Part shown: piece after piece, positions 1-7,246 of the stretch | Position numbering within the stretch: position 1 is the first letter of the stretch | Layout of the letters: each line of letters begins with the position of its first letter | DNA from: Saprospiraceae bacterium | GTDB lineage: Bacteria > Bacteroidota > Bacteroidia > Chitinophagales > Saprospiraceae | Length of the DNA stretch: 40,443 nt | Direction: 5' to 3' | NCBI GenBank assembly: GCA_020846655.1 | Contig: JADLDL010000225.1 | Span: forward strand, 1-40,443 | Program-made: the position numbers and the translations under genes | Notes under the pieces: generated by a model | The model's input: only the letters and a program-made list of their open reading frames with translations | Told to the model about the DNA's origin: nothing | The model's database searches: none

Positions 1-211
1 CCTTCTCCAATTGGTTGCCAAAGGCGGCGGAGTAGGTGTCGTCGGCTTTAAACTCGAAGCGCACCGCGCCAAAATCGCGGCCCGACTCTTCGCCCTGGAC
101 TTTCCAGGACACGCCCTGCCATTGGCCCAGCAGCAAGGCTTTGTTGTCGTCTTTTTTGCAGCACAGCAGAAAGGTTGCACTCAGCAGCGCGAGAAGGAAG
201 GATTTTTTCAT
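1..211 (-). CDS. Lipocalin-like lipoprotein, 3' end cut by the window edge
   Basis: I translated this minus-strand frame by hand. It opens with ATG at 211 and stays open to base 1, giving the first 70 residues. The N-terminus has two lysines, a hydrophobic stretch and a Leu-Leu-Cys-Cys lipobox around residues 15-18, followed by Lys-Lys-Asp-Asp; this is a typical Bacteroidota lipoprotein signal (signal peptidase II, after Lgt modification). The following part, with LLGQWQG and a later FEFKADDTYS, fits the start of a small lipocalin-like domain, in which a GxW motif opens a beta-barrel. No ligand can be named. The gene is divergent from the MORN-caspase gene, with a 165-base gap. The missing C-terminus prevents a firm family call. 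Confidence 0.7.
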   Translation of the reverse strand, partial: MKKSFLLALLSATFLLCCKKDDNKALLLGQWQGVSWKVQGEESGRDFGAVRFEFKADDTYSAAFGNQLEK

Positions 212-259
212 GGTTACAAACAGGTATGGGTTATCTATTTCCGGTTCCGGAAACTCGCT

Positions 260-290
260 CAAATCTATTTAAAATTTTCCCAAAATCAAG
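260..290 (-). promoter_or_regulatory. Putative Bacteroidota promoter for the lipoprotein gene
   Basis: On the minus strand the -7 element reads TAGATTTG (260-267) and a TTG lies 19 bases upstream (287-289). This matches the Bacteroidota vegetative consensus (TTTG, 19-21 bases, TAnnTTTG) with a shortened -33 box. It would give a leader of about 45 bases. Confidence 0.45.
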
Positions 291-376
291 CGTTTGGAGG
301 CGCTTTTCACAATATTTCCCCTGTAAACCGGTTTATCTTGCGCGTCTTTTCGCGCACCACTGCTTCGGCCTTCGAT

Positions 377-2041
377 ATGAAACGACTACTGCTTTTTTTG
401 TTGCTTGCCTTCCTGGCCGGCACTACGCTCTCCGCCCAATGTATTGCCGGCGACTGCCAAAACGGCCAGGGCACCTACGTGTATCCTTCCGGCGCTAAAT
501 ACGTCGGCCATTTTCAAAACGGCGAAATCCAGGGCCTTGGTGTTTGCTACTACACCGACGGCACCAAATTCAGCGGCGAATGGAAAAGCCGCTACCCCGA
601 TGGCAAAGGCACCAAAACCTACGCCGACGGCACCAAACGCACCGGCCAATGGAAAAAAGGCAAACCGGTGGACGACAAGGGTAACATCCTCGAAGAATAC
701 ATCGCCGGAAAAAAAGAAGAACAACAAGACGACGGCACCAACATCCAATCGGGCTGCCTCAGTGGCAATTGCCAAACCGGCGCCGGGGTGTTTGCCTACC
801 CCGACGGCAGCAAATACGACGGCAATTTCCTGAACGGTAAATTTGAAGGCGAAGGCACTTTTTATTTTGCCAACACCGACAAATATGTAGGCCATTTCAA
901 AGAAAACTATCCCCACGGCGCCGGCACTCGCTACTACGCCAGCGGCAGCGTGGAAAGCGGTGAATGGCGCGAGGGCGAATTCATTGGCTCCAGCCTCATC
1001 GAAAGCGGACAAATCGGCTGTATCCAGGGCGATTGCGCAGACGGCAAAGGCACCTATATTTTCAAGGAAGGCTCCGCCAAATTTGTCGGCGAATTCAAAA
1101 ATGGACAACCCCACGGATTTGGGATCTGTACCTATGCCAACGGCGACCGCTACCGGGGCGAATGGGCCGACGGCGCTTTCATGGGCAAAGGCATCCTGTA
1201 CCTGCACGACGGCACCGAAGTGGGCGGCTACTGGCGGGCGGGCGAGTTTGTAGGCAAAGACCAACCGGCCGATTACCAACCCACCGTCACAGAACCTGCC
1301 CCTACGGCGCCCGTTGAAATCGACACCAAAGTGTGGGCCGTAGTGGTGGGTGTGGCCTCCTACGACCACATGCCCGTGTTGCGCTATACCGACGACGATG
1401 CCTATCGCTTTTACGCGTTTCTGAAAAGCATGGAAGGCGGCGCACTGCCCGACGAACAAGTCCGCATCCTGATCGATGAGGAAGCCTCGCGCGACAATAT
1501 CCTGGGCAACCTGAAAGAAATCTTTGACAAAGCCGGCCCCAACGACCTGGTTGTTTTCTATTTCTCCGGACACGGCCTCAACGGCTCTTTCCTGCCTATT
1601 GATTTTGATGGCTACAACAACAAAATCAACCACGAAGAGGTCGCCGAACTGTTCAACAAATGCCGCGCGAAATACAAACTTTGCCTGGCCGACGCCTGCC
1701 ACTCGGGCAGCATCTTCGCCATGCGCTCCGGCGAAACGGAACCGGTCATTTTGCAATACTATAAATCGCTGTCCAAGGCGGTTGCCGGCACGGCCCTGAT
1801 CATGTCGTCCAAAGCAGAAGAAACCTCCCTGGAATCGGCAGGCTTGCGCCAAGGAGTGTTCAGCCACTTCCTGATCCGGGGCCTGAAAGGTGAGGGCGAC
1901 AAAAACCAGGATAAAGTGGTGTCCGTACAGGAACTCTACGACTTCATTTACGACAATGTGCGGGCCTATACCGGCAACCGCCAAAGTCCGGTGATCAAAG
2001 GCACGTATGATCCGGCCATGCCGGTTGCAGTGATGCGGTAA
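377..2041 (+). CDS. Secreted MORN-repeat / caspase-fold peptidase
   Basis: The open frame runs back to base 11, but the ATG at 377 begins a clear signal peptide (residues 1-21, ending LSAQ), so I start there (554 residues). Residues 22 to about 295 hold MORN repeats in three blocks; each block opens with a Cys-rich unit of the form CxxGxCxxGxG and continues with repeats such as YxGxFxNG. Residues about 318-554 are a caspase-like (C14) domain. The catalytic dyad is visible: His399 in FSGHG and Cys441 in DACHSG. MORN repeats commonly mediate membrane or protein contacts, and bacterial caspase-like enzymes are usually activated by binding or Ca2+. Export to periplasm or surface is inferred from the signal peptide; no sorting domain is seen. 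Target and cleavage specificity are unknown. A hairpin with a U-tract follows the gene. Confidence 0.88.
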   Translation: MKRLLLFLLLAFLAGTTLSAQCIAGDCQNGQGTYVYPSGAKYVGHFQNGEIQGLGVCYYTDGTKFSGEWKSRYPDGKGTKTYADGTKRTGQWKKGKPVDDKGNILEEYIAGKKEEQQDDGTNIQSGCLSGNCQTGAGVFAYPDGSKYDGNFLNGKFEGEGTFYFANTDKYVGHFKENYPHGAGTRYYASGSVESGEWREGEFIGSSLIESGQIGCIQGDCADGKGTYIFKEGSAKFVGEFKNGQPHGFGICTYANGDRYRGEWADGAFMGKGILYLHDGTEVGGYWRAGEFVGKDQPADYQPTVTEPAPTAPVEIDTKVWAVVVGVASYDHMPVLRYTDDDAYRFYAFLKSMEGGALPDEQVRILIDEEASRDNILGNLKEIFDKAGPNDLVVFYFSGHGLNGSFLPIDFDGYNNKINHEEVAELFNKCRAKYKLCLADACHSGSIFAMRSGETEPVILQYYKSLSKAVAGTALIMSSKAEETSLESAGLRQGVFSHFLIRGLKGEGDKNQDKVVSVQELYDFIYDNVRAYTGNRQSPVIKGTYDPAMPVAVMR

Positions 2042-2061
2042 AAAAGTTGAGCCGCCGATGG

Positions 2062-2110
2062 AAAACAGGCAGGCGCCACGGCGGTAGCGCCTGTGTGTTC
2101 CGCTGTTTTT
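2062..2110 (+). terminator. Rho-independent terminator after the MORN-caspase gene
   Basis: There are two nested stems. The outer is AAAACAG (2062-2068) with CTGTTTT (2103-2109); the inner is CAGGCGC (2070-2076) with GCGCCTG (2087-2093). The T-run forms the 3' arm and tail. It begins 21 bases after the stop codon. Confidence 0.55.
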
Positions 2111-2316
2111 AGAATTTTTGTGTGCTGAAAAACTTTTTTTAAAAAAAATCAGGGCTTAAAAATTAATTTTTTTTCAACAAACTGCTTCAATTTTTCGTCG
2201 CCAATCTGACAGTTTTTATTTTAAAATACTGATAATCAATAATATAGTTTTAAAATTCATATATTTTCCTCCTAAAACCGCCCAACAACCCACTCAACAA
2301 ACGCTTTTTTTTGTCC

Positions 2317-2347
2317 TTTGCCACTGGAGCAATGTCCTGCACTTTTG
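2317..2347 (+). promoter_or_regulatory. Promoter for the candidate small RNA
   Basis: TTTG (2317-2320), exactly 19 bases, then CACTTTTG (2340-2347): one mismatch from the consensus TTTG-N19-21-TAnnTTTG. The predicted start, about 5 bases downstream, falls at 2352, which is the first base of the closing stem of the RNA below. Confidence 0.5.
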
Positions 2348-2351
2348 TATC

Positions 2352-2474
2352 GTTAATGAAAGGGAACGGTGGTGATAGAAAAAGAAGCGGTCCTCATTAA
2401 CCACAACTTTGAGACTTTTCATGAGATTATACGGGAAACCGCCGCGGCACAAACGAGTGCCGCGGTTTTTTTTT
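2352..2474 (+). ncRNA. Candidate small RNA of about 120 nt, unrecognised
   Basis: The predicted transcript begins with GTTAATGA (2352-2359), which pairs perfectly with TCATTAAC (2394-2401). A short inner pairing of GGA (2363-2365) with TCC (2391-2393) is possible. A single-stranded stretch follows, then a GC-rich terminator hairpin with nine T's. The following gene is on the opposite strand and convergent, so this is not a leader for a downstream gene; it is a free-standing unit. I do not recognise it as 6S, SRP, tmRNA or RNase P RNA. A 14-codon reading frame (ATG 2356 to TAA 2400) lies within the closing stem, so a micropeptide is possible instead. Evidence is sequence architecture only. Confidence 0.45.
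2442..2474 (+). terminator. Strong rho-independent terminator
   Basis: A perfect 9-bp stem, CCGCGGCAC (2442-2450) with GTGCCGCGG (2457-2465), has a 6-base loop and is followed directly by nine T's (2466-2474). It ends the candidate small RNA, 14 bases before the stop of the convergent gene. Confidence 0.8.
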
Positions 2475-2488
2475 GCCCCTACCTGATC

Positions 2489-3631
2489 TTACCCGCCATC
2501 CCGGCGCCGCGCTTTGATTTGAATGGCCCGTTCGATGGGCCGGTCAGCCACCAACACCAGGTACCCTCCACCGCCCGCACCGCTGAGTTTCCAGCCCAAG
2601 GCCTGATCCCTGTATTGTTCGATCATGTGGAAAATACCCTCGTCCGCCATATTTGGAAACATCGCAATCTGCGCTTCAAAAGAGCGCCTGAAAGCCGCCC
2701 CAAAGGCTGGTAAATCCATGCGTTGTATCGATTGCCAGGCATCCTCCGCCGCCTCTGCCAGCGCCCGGGCGCCTTCTGTCGTCAGGTGCGTATCTGCCAA
2801 AACGCTGTAGCCATGCAAGCGCGGCCCGAGGGTCACGAGGTACAGGTGCTCCTCCAGCCAGCACAGCACGGCTTCATCGTGGATGCTGTGGATCTGCTCG
2901 GGCCAGTAGCCACCCCGGAAATCGGCTTTTGCCAGTGCCGGCATAGCAATACCGATTGCATCCTGCGAACCCGATACCTCTGTGGTGCCCGGCGGATTGT
3001 CGTAAGCAAACAAAAGTTTGGCCACCTGCTCGGGATCGCCGCCCGGCAAAGCGGTGCGCCAAAGTTCGATGGCTTTTTTGCGGGTACTGGTGGCCATGCC
3101 GCTGCGGTCGTTAAACTCGTAGCTGGGTTCGATGCTGAGCGTCAGCACCGGCCCGGGATACAACGCAGACACCCAAGGCTGGTCGAGCCAGCCCCCGGCC
3201 AGGTCGATCCGGTATGGGATGCTGCACTCGACCCGCAGAGCAGTAGTGCTGCGCACGGGCAGGCTTTGCGCGGGCAGCCGCCGCGACACGACGTATTCGA
3301 TGCCCTTTTCCCGGCACAGCGACTCCTTGGCCGGGCTGTGCCCGTCTTCGTTGACAAAAAACACATCCGGCTGGATGTCTTCCAGTTCTGCTGTAAAATC
3401 CAGGAGGCCCATGCCCCGGTTGATGCGCACCGCCTGCACGCAAGACAACGCTTCGAGCATAAATTTGCGCTCCGATTGCGGGTTCACCGGGTAGCGGCCT
3501 TTCAGGTGGTGTACGTTTTCATCCGAACCGATACAAACATGGAGCGCTCCCAGGCTGGCAGCCTCTTGCAGGAAGGCCACATGCCCGCTGTGGAGCAGAT
3601 CGAAGCAACCTGTGACTATAACTTTCTTCAT
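2489..3631 (-). CDS. Fused nucleotidyltransferase / GHMP-family kinase
   Basis: 380 residues in two domains. Residues 1-133 form a cytidylyltransferase-like domain with GCFDLLHSGH (HxGH at 14-17) and a C-terminal RSTTALR motif (127-133), as in RfaE domain II and other enzymes that join a sugar phosphate to a nucleotide. Residues about 136-380 carry the three GHMP kinase motifs: IDLAGGWLDQ (142-151), SGMATST (177-183, the phosphate-binding loop) and LSGAGGGGYL (349-358). A kinase plus nucleotidyltransferase on one chain suggests two successive steps of sugar activation (phosphorylation, then NDP-sugar formation), as in Fkp or the heptose pathway; the sugar is unknown. It is divergent from a membrane glycosyltransferase, with a gap of 39 bases, which supports a glycan role. 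It could instead act on a polyol or lipid precursor. Confidence 0.8.
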   Translation of the reverse strand: MKKVIVTGCFDLLHSGHVAFLQEAASLGALHVCIGSDENVHHLKGRYPVNPQSERKFMLEALSCVQAVRINRGMGLLDFTAELEDIQPDVFFVNEDGHSPAKESLCREKGIEYVVSRRLPAQSLPVRSTTALRVECSIPYRIDLAGGWLDQPWVSALYPGPVLTLSIEPSYEFNDRSGMATSTRKKAIELWRTALPGGDPEQVAKLLFAYDNPPGTTEVSGSQDAIGIAMPALAKADFRGGYWPEQIHSIHDEAVLCWLEEHLYLVTLGPRLHGYSVLADTHLTTEGARALAEAAEDAWQSIQRMDLPAFGAAFRRSFEAQIAMFPNMADEGIFHMIEQYRDQALGWKLSGAGGGGYLVLVADRPIERAIQIKARRRDGG

Positions 3632-3670
3632 CTTTTAATTTTGCTGTAAATTTTCGCCAAAATCCTGACT

Positions 3671-5122
3671 TTGAAAATTCCGGTTCAACTTGTTTGGCCT
3701 GCCTGGGCTTTTTTTCTGCTGCTGGCCGGAGGATCTGCCCTTTTGCATTTCAATGGCTTGTATGGCCAGGACGCCTACGAGTACCTGCGGCAAAGCCAGG
3801 TGATTGTGGACCGCTGGGCTGGCATGCCGCTCCCGGTGGGGCATACGGGCGATGTGGAAATAGCCGGCGGCTACCCGCTGGCGGGTGCGCTGCTGCGTTG
3901 GCTGGGGGTTCCGGGGGTTTTAGCCTTGCAATTGGTATCCTGGATGGCGGCCGCCGCGGCGGTTTGGCTGTTTGGCCTGATCCTGCAAGTGTTGTCGCCC
4001 GGGGCGCGCCAAGAAAGCCGCTGGGTTTTCGGGGTGGTAAGCCTGGCTTTGGCGCCTGCCTTTGTCCGGGCCGGGTTCACGGTTATGTCCGATGCCCTGG
4101 GCGTAGCGCTGGCTTTGGGCGCTTTGTTTTTCGCCTTCCGGCTGATTGAACTGGAGCGCTGGCGGGCGGCGCCGGCGTTTGTGCTGTTGGCCGCATTGGC
4201 GGTTACGACGCGCTATGCCCTGGTGGTGCTGCTGCTGCTGCCCGCGCTGGCAGTGGCACTGGAGCTGTGGCGGGCACGCCAATGGCGCTGGCTGGCAGCA
4301 GCGCTGGCCGCCGGGCTATCGGTGCTCTGGCTGCTGTGGTGGCTGAAAAGTGGCGCCCCGAAAAGCCCGTTGACGCATTCCTTGTTGCAGGATTGGTCGC
4401 TTTGGAACCTGTTTCAGCGCTGTTTCACGCAGGCCAGCGGCTCGGTTTGTTATACCCTGCCCAACCTGGCGTATTTGTTTTTTCCGCTGATGCATCCGGC
4501 TTTTTGCCTGACGCTGCCGGCGCTGTTTTTATTGGCCAAACGCACCGATGCGGTGTTGTATTCCAAGCGCTTGCTGCTGCTCAGCCTGGGCGTTTATTTG
4601 TTGTTTATCGGCGGTCTGTCGCACCAAAACCTTCGGTATTTACTGCCGGCCTATGCCCTTTTACTCTTGCTCTTTTTCCCAGCCTGGGACCGTTTTTTTG
4701 CCTACGGATTTTATTTTTTCAAACGACTGGCCTACGCCCTGATCGGCCTGACCGTGGTTGGCCAGGTATTCTTTTCCATTTATTTTCTAAAACCGGTGCT
4801 GGCCCGCCATCAGCTCGAAAACGAGGTGGCCGCCAGCCTTGCCCGCCGCTTGCCGCCGGAGGCGATCGTGTATGCCATGGACCTGGACATTGCCCTGCAA
4901 CACTACCTGCCAGAGGTAGAATGGCGCAGCATTTGGGCGCGTTCGTACGATACCTTTCCGAGCGGTAGTTTCATCCTGTTCAATGAGGCCAAACTAACGA
5001 AGCAATGGGCCGGGCAAAACCCGATGCTGAATTGGGAACACGCCCGGCAGCACTTTGTCCTGCAAGACGTTCTGGAATTGCCGGAGGGCTGGACCCTGTA
5101 CCGGGTGGACAAACCGAAATGA
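3671..5122 (+). CDS. Multi-pass membrane glycosyltransferase (GT39/ArnT-like)
   Basis: 483 residues, starting at TTG 3671. No ATG occurs between the upstream in-frame stop (3647) and the first transmembrane helix (residues about 9-27), and the next Met would remove that helix and the catalytic loop. The protein has about 10 hydrophobic segments and, after the first, the loop GQDAYEYLRQ (Asp34, Glu37). Acidic residues here are typical of polyprenyl-phosphate-sugar-dependent GT-C transferases of the ArnT/PMT type. The soluble tail (about 400-483) is periplasmic if topology follows the family. It probably moves a sugar from a lipid carrier to a lipid or protein acceptor in the periplasm; substrate unknown. 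A TGACTTTG overlapping the start codon resembles a -7 box, so most transcription probably begins further upstream. Confidence 0.75.
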   Translation: MKIPVQLVWPAWAFFLLLAGGSALLHFNGLYGQDAYEYLRQSQVIVDRWAGMPLPVGHTGDVEIAGGYPLAGALLRWLGVPGVLALQLVSWMAAAAAVWLFGLILQVLSPGARQESRWVFGVVSLALAPAFVRAGFTVMSDALGVALALGALFFAFRLIELERWRAAPAFVLLAALAVTTRYALVVLLLLPALAVALELWRARQWRWLAAALAAGLSVLWLLWWLKSGAPKSPLTHSLLQDWSLWNLFQRCFTQASGSVCYTLPNLAYLFFPLMHPAFCLTLPALFLLAKRTDAVLYSKRLLLLSLGVYLLFIGGLSHQNLRYLLPAYALLLLLFFPAWDRFFAYGFYFFKRLAYALIGLTVVGQVFFSIYFLKPVLARHQLENEVAASLARRLPPEAIVYAMDLDIALQHYLPEVEWRSIWARSYDTFPSGSFILFNEAKLTKQWAGQNPMLNWEHARQHFVLQDVLELPEGWTLYRVDKPK

Positions 5123-5148
5123 CTTTTATCTTTCGGCCTTAATTTTTT
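5114..5148 (+). terminator. Possible terminator overlapping the glycosyltransferase stop
   Basis: CCGAAA (5114-5119) pairs with TTTCGG (5131-5136), and a T-run (5143-5148) starts six bases later. The stem is short and the T-run displaced, so this is tentative. Confidence 0.3.
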
Positions 5149-5161
5149 CCTTCCCGTCGCC

Positions 5162-5169
5162 TATCTTTG
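5162..5169 (+). promoter_or_regulatory. -7 promoter element upstream of lgt
   Basis: TATCTTTG is a perfect TAnnTTTG match. No clear TTTG is seen 19-21 bases upstream. It would give a leader of about 78 bases. A second, weaker TGCATTTG lies closer, at 5208-5215. Confidence 0.45.
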
Positions 5170-5252
5170 CTCAGCATTATTTACTAAAATACTGATAGTC
5201 AAAATTTTGCATTTGAAATAAATTCACCCCGGAGATAGAAACCCATTCGCAT

Positions 5253-6446
5253 ATGTACCCAGACTTATCGTATCTCTTTCACGCTTTGATTGGCACCGCA
5301 CCGGACAACGGCTTGTCGGTATTCAAAACCTTTGGCTTTTTTCTGGCCCTGGTGTTCATCACCGGCGCTATTATCTTAAGTGCCGAGCTGAAACGCAAAG
5401 CCAGGGAGGGTTTTTTCAAGCCTTCACTGGTCACTATCACCGATGGGGCGCCTGCATCGCTGATGGATATCGCCATGAACGCATTGGTCGGTTTTATCCT
5501 GGCGGGCAAAGGGTATTACGCCATGCAGCATTTTGCAGAATTCCGCCGCGACCCGGCATCCATCATCTTGTCGGGCAAAGTTGACTGGCTCTTCGGCATA
5601 TTGGGTGCTGTGGCCGCCGGATTGTTGATCTGGTGGAGCGCCTGGCGGAAACGCAAGCCTCAGCCCGAACCCAAAACACAGGAACTGTGGCCACACGACC
5701 GGATCAGTGAAATAACCGTTTGGGCGGCCGTGGGCGGCATCGTGGGCGCCAAGTTTTTCGATGCCTTCGACAATTGGGAGTCCTTTTTGCAAGATCCAGC
5801 CGGCACCTTGTTGTCGGGCGGCGGCCTGGCTTTTTACGGCGGCCTGATCCTCGGGTTTGTCACCGTGGTGGCCTATCTCCGGCGCAACAACGTCCCCTTC
5901 CTCCCATCTGCCGATGCCTTCGCACCGGCCCTTGCCGCAGGTTATGGCGTCGGGCGTATTGGCTGCCAACTCAGCGGCGACGGCGACTGGGGCATTGTCA
6001 ACCAAGCCCCCAAACCCGACTGGATGAGTTTTCTGCCCGACTGGATGTGGGCTTCCACCTACCCGCACAACGTGCTGAACACCCCCTACACCGATCCGGT
6101 CTCGAGCGTGCCCATCGACGGCTGTACCTGGGACTACTGCATGCAACGGTCGATGCCCGTTTTCCCGACCCCCTTTTATGAAACCATGATGATGGCCTTG
6201 ATCGTCGCGATCTTGTGGAGCCTGCGCAAGCGCATCCGGGTACCCGGGCTTTTGTTTTTCCTCTACCTCGCTCTCATTGCTGTAGAGCGGTTTTTGATTG
6301 AAAAGATCCGCGTCAACGTGCACCACGATGTGCTGGGCATACGCATGAGCCAGGCCGAATTGATCTCCATAGGGTTGCTATTGATAAGTGTGGTCGGCGG
6401 CATACTGGTTTGGCAACGCCACCGTTCAAGGCCAGCCGCTGTTTAG
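5253..6446 (+). CDS. lgt: Prolipoprotein diacylglyceryl transferase
   Basis: 397 residues, a multi-pass inner-membrane enzyme. Lgt moves diacylglycerol from phosphatidylglycerol to the lipobox Cys of prolipoproteins, the first step of lipoprotein maturation. Family landmarks are visible: GGIVGAKFFD, the loop SGGGLAFYGGLILGF, the signature region YGVGRIGCQLSGDGDWG (the equivalent of the GRxGNFxN motif) and the C-terminal stretch with IEKIRVNVHHD. It is longer than the E. coli enzyme (about 290), with an extended N-terminal part and an insert after the signature, as is usual in Bacteroidota. The ATG at 5253 precedes the first helix. Its stop codon overlaps that of the convergent YhhN gene. Confidence 0.9.
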   Translation: MYPDLSYLFHALIGTAPDNGLSVFKTFGFFLALVFITGAIILSAELKRKAREGFFKPSLVTITDGAPASLMDIAMNALVGFILAGKGYYAMQHFAEFRRDPASIILSGKVDWLFGILGAVAAGLLIWWSAWRKRKPQPEPKTQELWPHDRISEITVWAAVGGIVGAKFFDAFDNWESFLQDPAGTLLSGGGLAFYGGLILGFVTVVAYLRRNNVPFLPSADAFAPALAAGYGVGRIGCQLSGDGDWGIVNQAPKPDWMSFLPDWMWASTYPHNVLNTPYTDPVSSVPIDGCTWDYCMQRSMPVFPTPFYETMMMALIVAILWSLRKRIRVPGLLFFLYLALIAVERFLIEKIRVNVHHDVLGIRMSQAELISIGLLLISVVGGILVWQRHRSRPAAV

Positions 6447-7171
6447 GCCGGCGTTGCGGCAGCGCTCTTTTTATCCGGAAAACGCCGCAGCAGTTGCGCG
6501 CCGCCCTGAATGATCAGCCATTGTCCCAGCAAATAGGTGAGCAGAACGGCGGGGCGGCCTCCTGGAAACGCCTGCCCAAACCGAAGGACGGCAATCAGGC
6601 AATCGGAGAGCATAAACAACAAGGCGCCCGCCAGCATACCATTCAATACAGCGGGCACAACATGGTGCCCCCGCATGTTGAGCACACTCATGGCCATCAG
6701 GCTGATGATACCTGAGTAGGCCACCACCGGCCATTGCAACCCCGCCGGTATGCCTGGCCAGAGCCAGGATAAAAACACGACAAGAAAGATTACAAACGGC
6801 AGTATCCAGTAGGGATGCCGGCGCAAAAAGCCTTTTTCGGGCCGCACTTCGGAGAAAAATCCGCCGAGATAACACAAGTGGGTGCACAAAAAAGAGCCCA
6901 GTCCCAGCAGAAAAAAGAGCGTCCCATAGGGGCCGGAAGCAAACATCATAAACACATCGCCCAGCGTCGAAAACAGGAGCCCGGCCAGCAAGGTCTGCCG
7001 CAAAAAGCGGCGTATCCCCGGAGTACGCTGCAACAGCCAAATGGCCAAAACGGGCATCAGCAAGGGTTTCGTACAGTAAACCAGGGTATCCCAGGGCAGT
7101 GTCTCAGCGATAATTTCCACCACCGATAGCAACAGATAGGCCACCAGCCAAAGGGTGCTCTTTTTTTCCAT
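6443..7171 (-). CDS. YhhN-family membrane protein (lysoplasmalogenase-like)
   Basis: 242 residues with about eight transmembrane helices and almost no soluble part. Conserved YhhN/TMEM86 features are visible: TKPLLMPVLA near residue 34, FSTLGDVFMM around 67-76, LGLGSFLCTHLCYL and the later GALLFMLSDCLIAV. The Asp residues in the second and fourth motifs belong to the proposed active site. Characterised members hydrolyse the vinyl-ether bond of lysoplasmalogens; in bacteria that lack plasmalogens the true substrate is unsettled. The ATG at 7171 is followed at once by a hydrophobic segment. It reads toward lgt and shares four bases with it; the next gene upstream on the same strand ends 75 bases away. 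Confidence 0.8.
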   Translation of the reverse strand: MEKKSTLWLVAYLLLSVVEIIAETLPWDTLVYCTKPLLMPVLAIWLLQRTPGIRRFLRQTLLAGLLFSTLGDVFMMFASGPYGTLFFLLGLGSFLCTHLCYLGGFFSEVRPEKGFLRRHPYWILPFVIFLVVFLSWLWPGIPAGLQWPVVAYSGIISLMAMSVLNMRGHHVVPAVLNGMLAGALLFMLSDCLIAVLRFGQAFPGGRPAVLLTYLLGQWLIIQGGAQLLRRFPDKKSAAATPA

Positions 7172-7246
7172 ACCGCAAGGTTACAACACAGCCGGCAATG
7201 TTTAGAGGCCATGCTGAACATTGAAAATTAATGCTCGGATCAGTTT

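Larger units (their letters stand above)
2042..2488. other. 447-base AT-rich intergenic region
   Basis: No protein of ordinary length is supported here. From left to right it holds a terminator for the caspase gene (2062-2110), a very AT-rich stretch (about 2105-2280), a promoter (2317-2347) and a candidate small RNA ending in a strong terminator (2352-2474). The stretch 2223-2239 nearly matches 5186-5202 upstream of lgt (17 bases, one mismatch). The open frame running from 2369 into the next gene is a shadow. Confidence 0.7.

Noticed and set aside
386-1984. A 532-codon open frame opposite the MORN-caspase gene
   Set aside because: Rich in Phe/Gly/Ala/Val without domain features, and the coding strand is fixed by the catalytic motifs.
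2369-2713. A 114-codon plus-strand frame across the candidate small RNA
   Set aside because: It runs through a strong terminator hairpin and then opposite a well-supported gene; no family features.
7196-7223. 7-bp inverted repeat (CAATGTT/AACATTG) after metallopeptidase A
   Set aside because: No T-tract on the minus strand, weak stem; not reported as a terminator.
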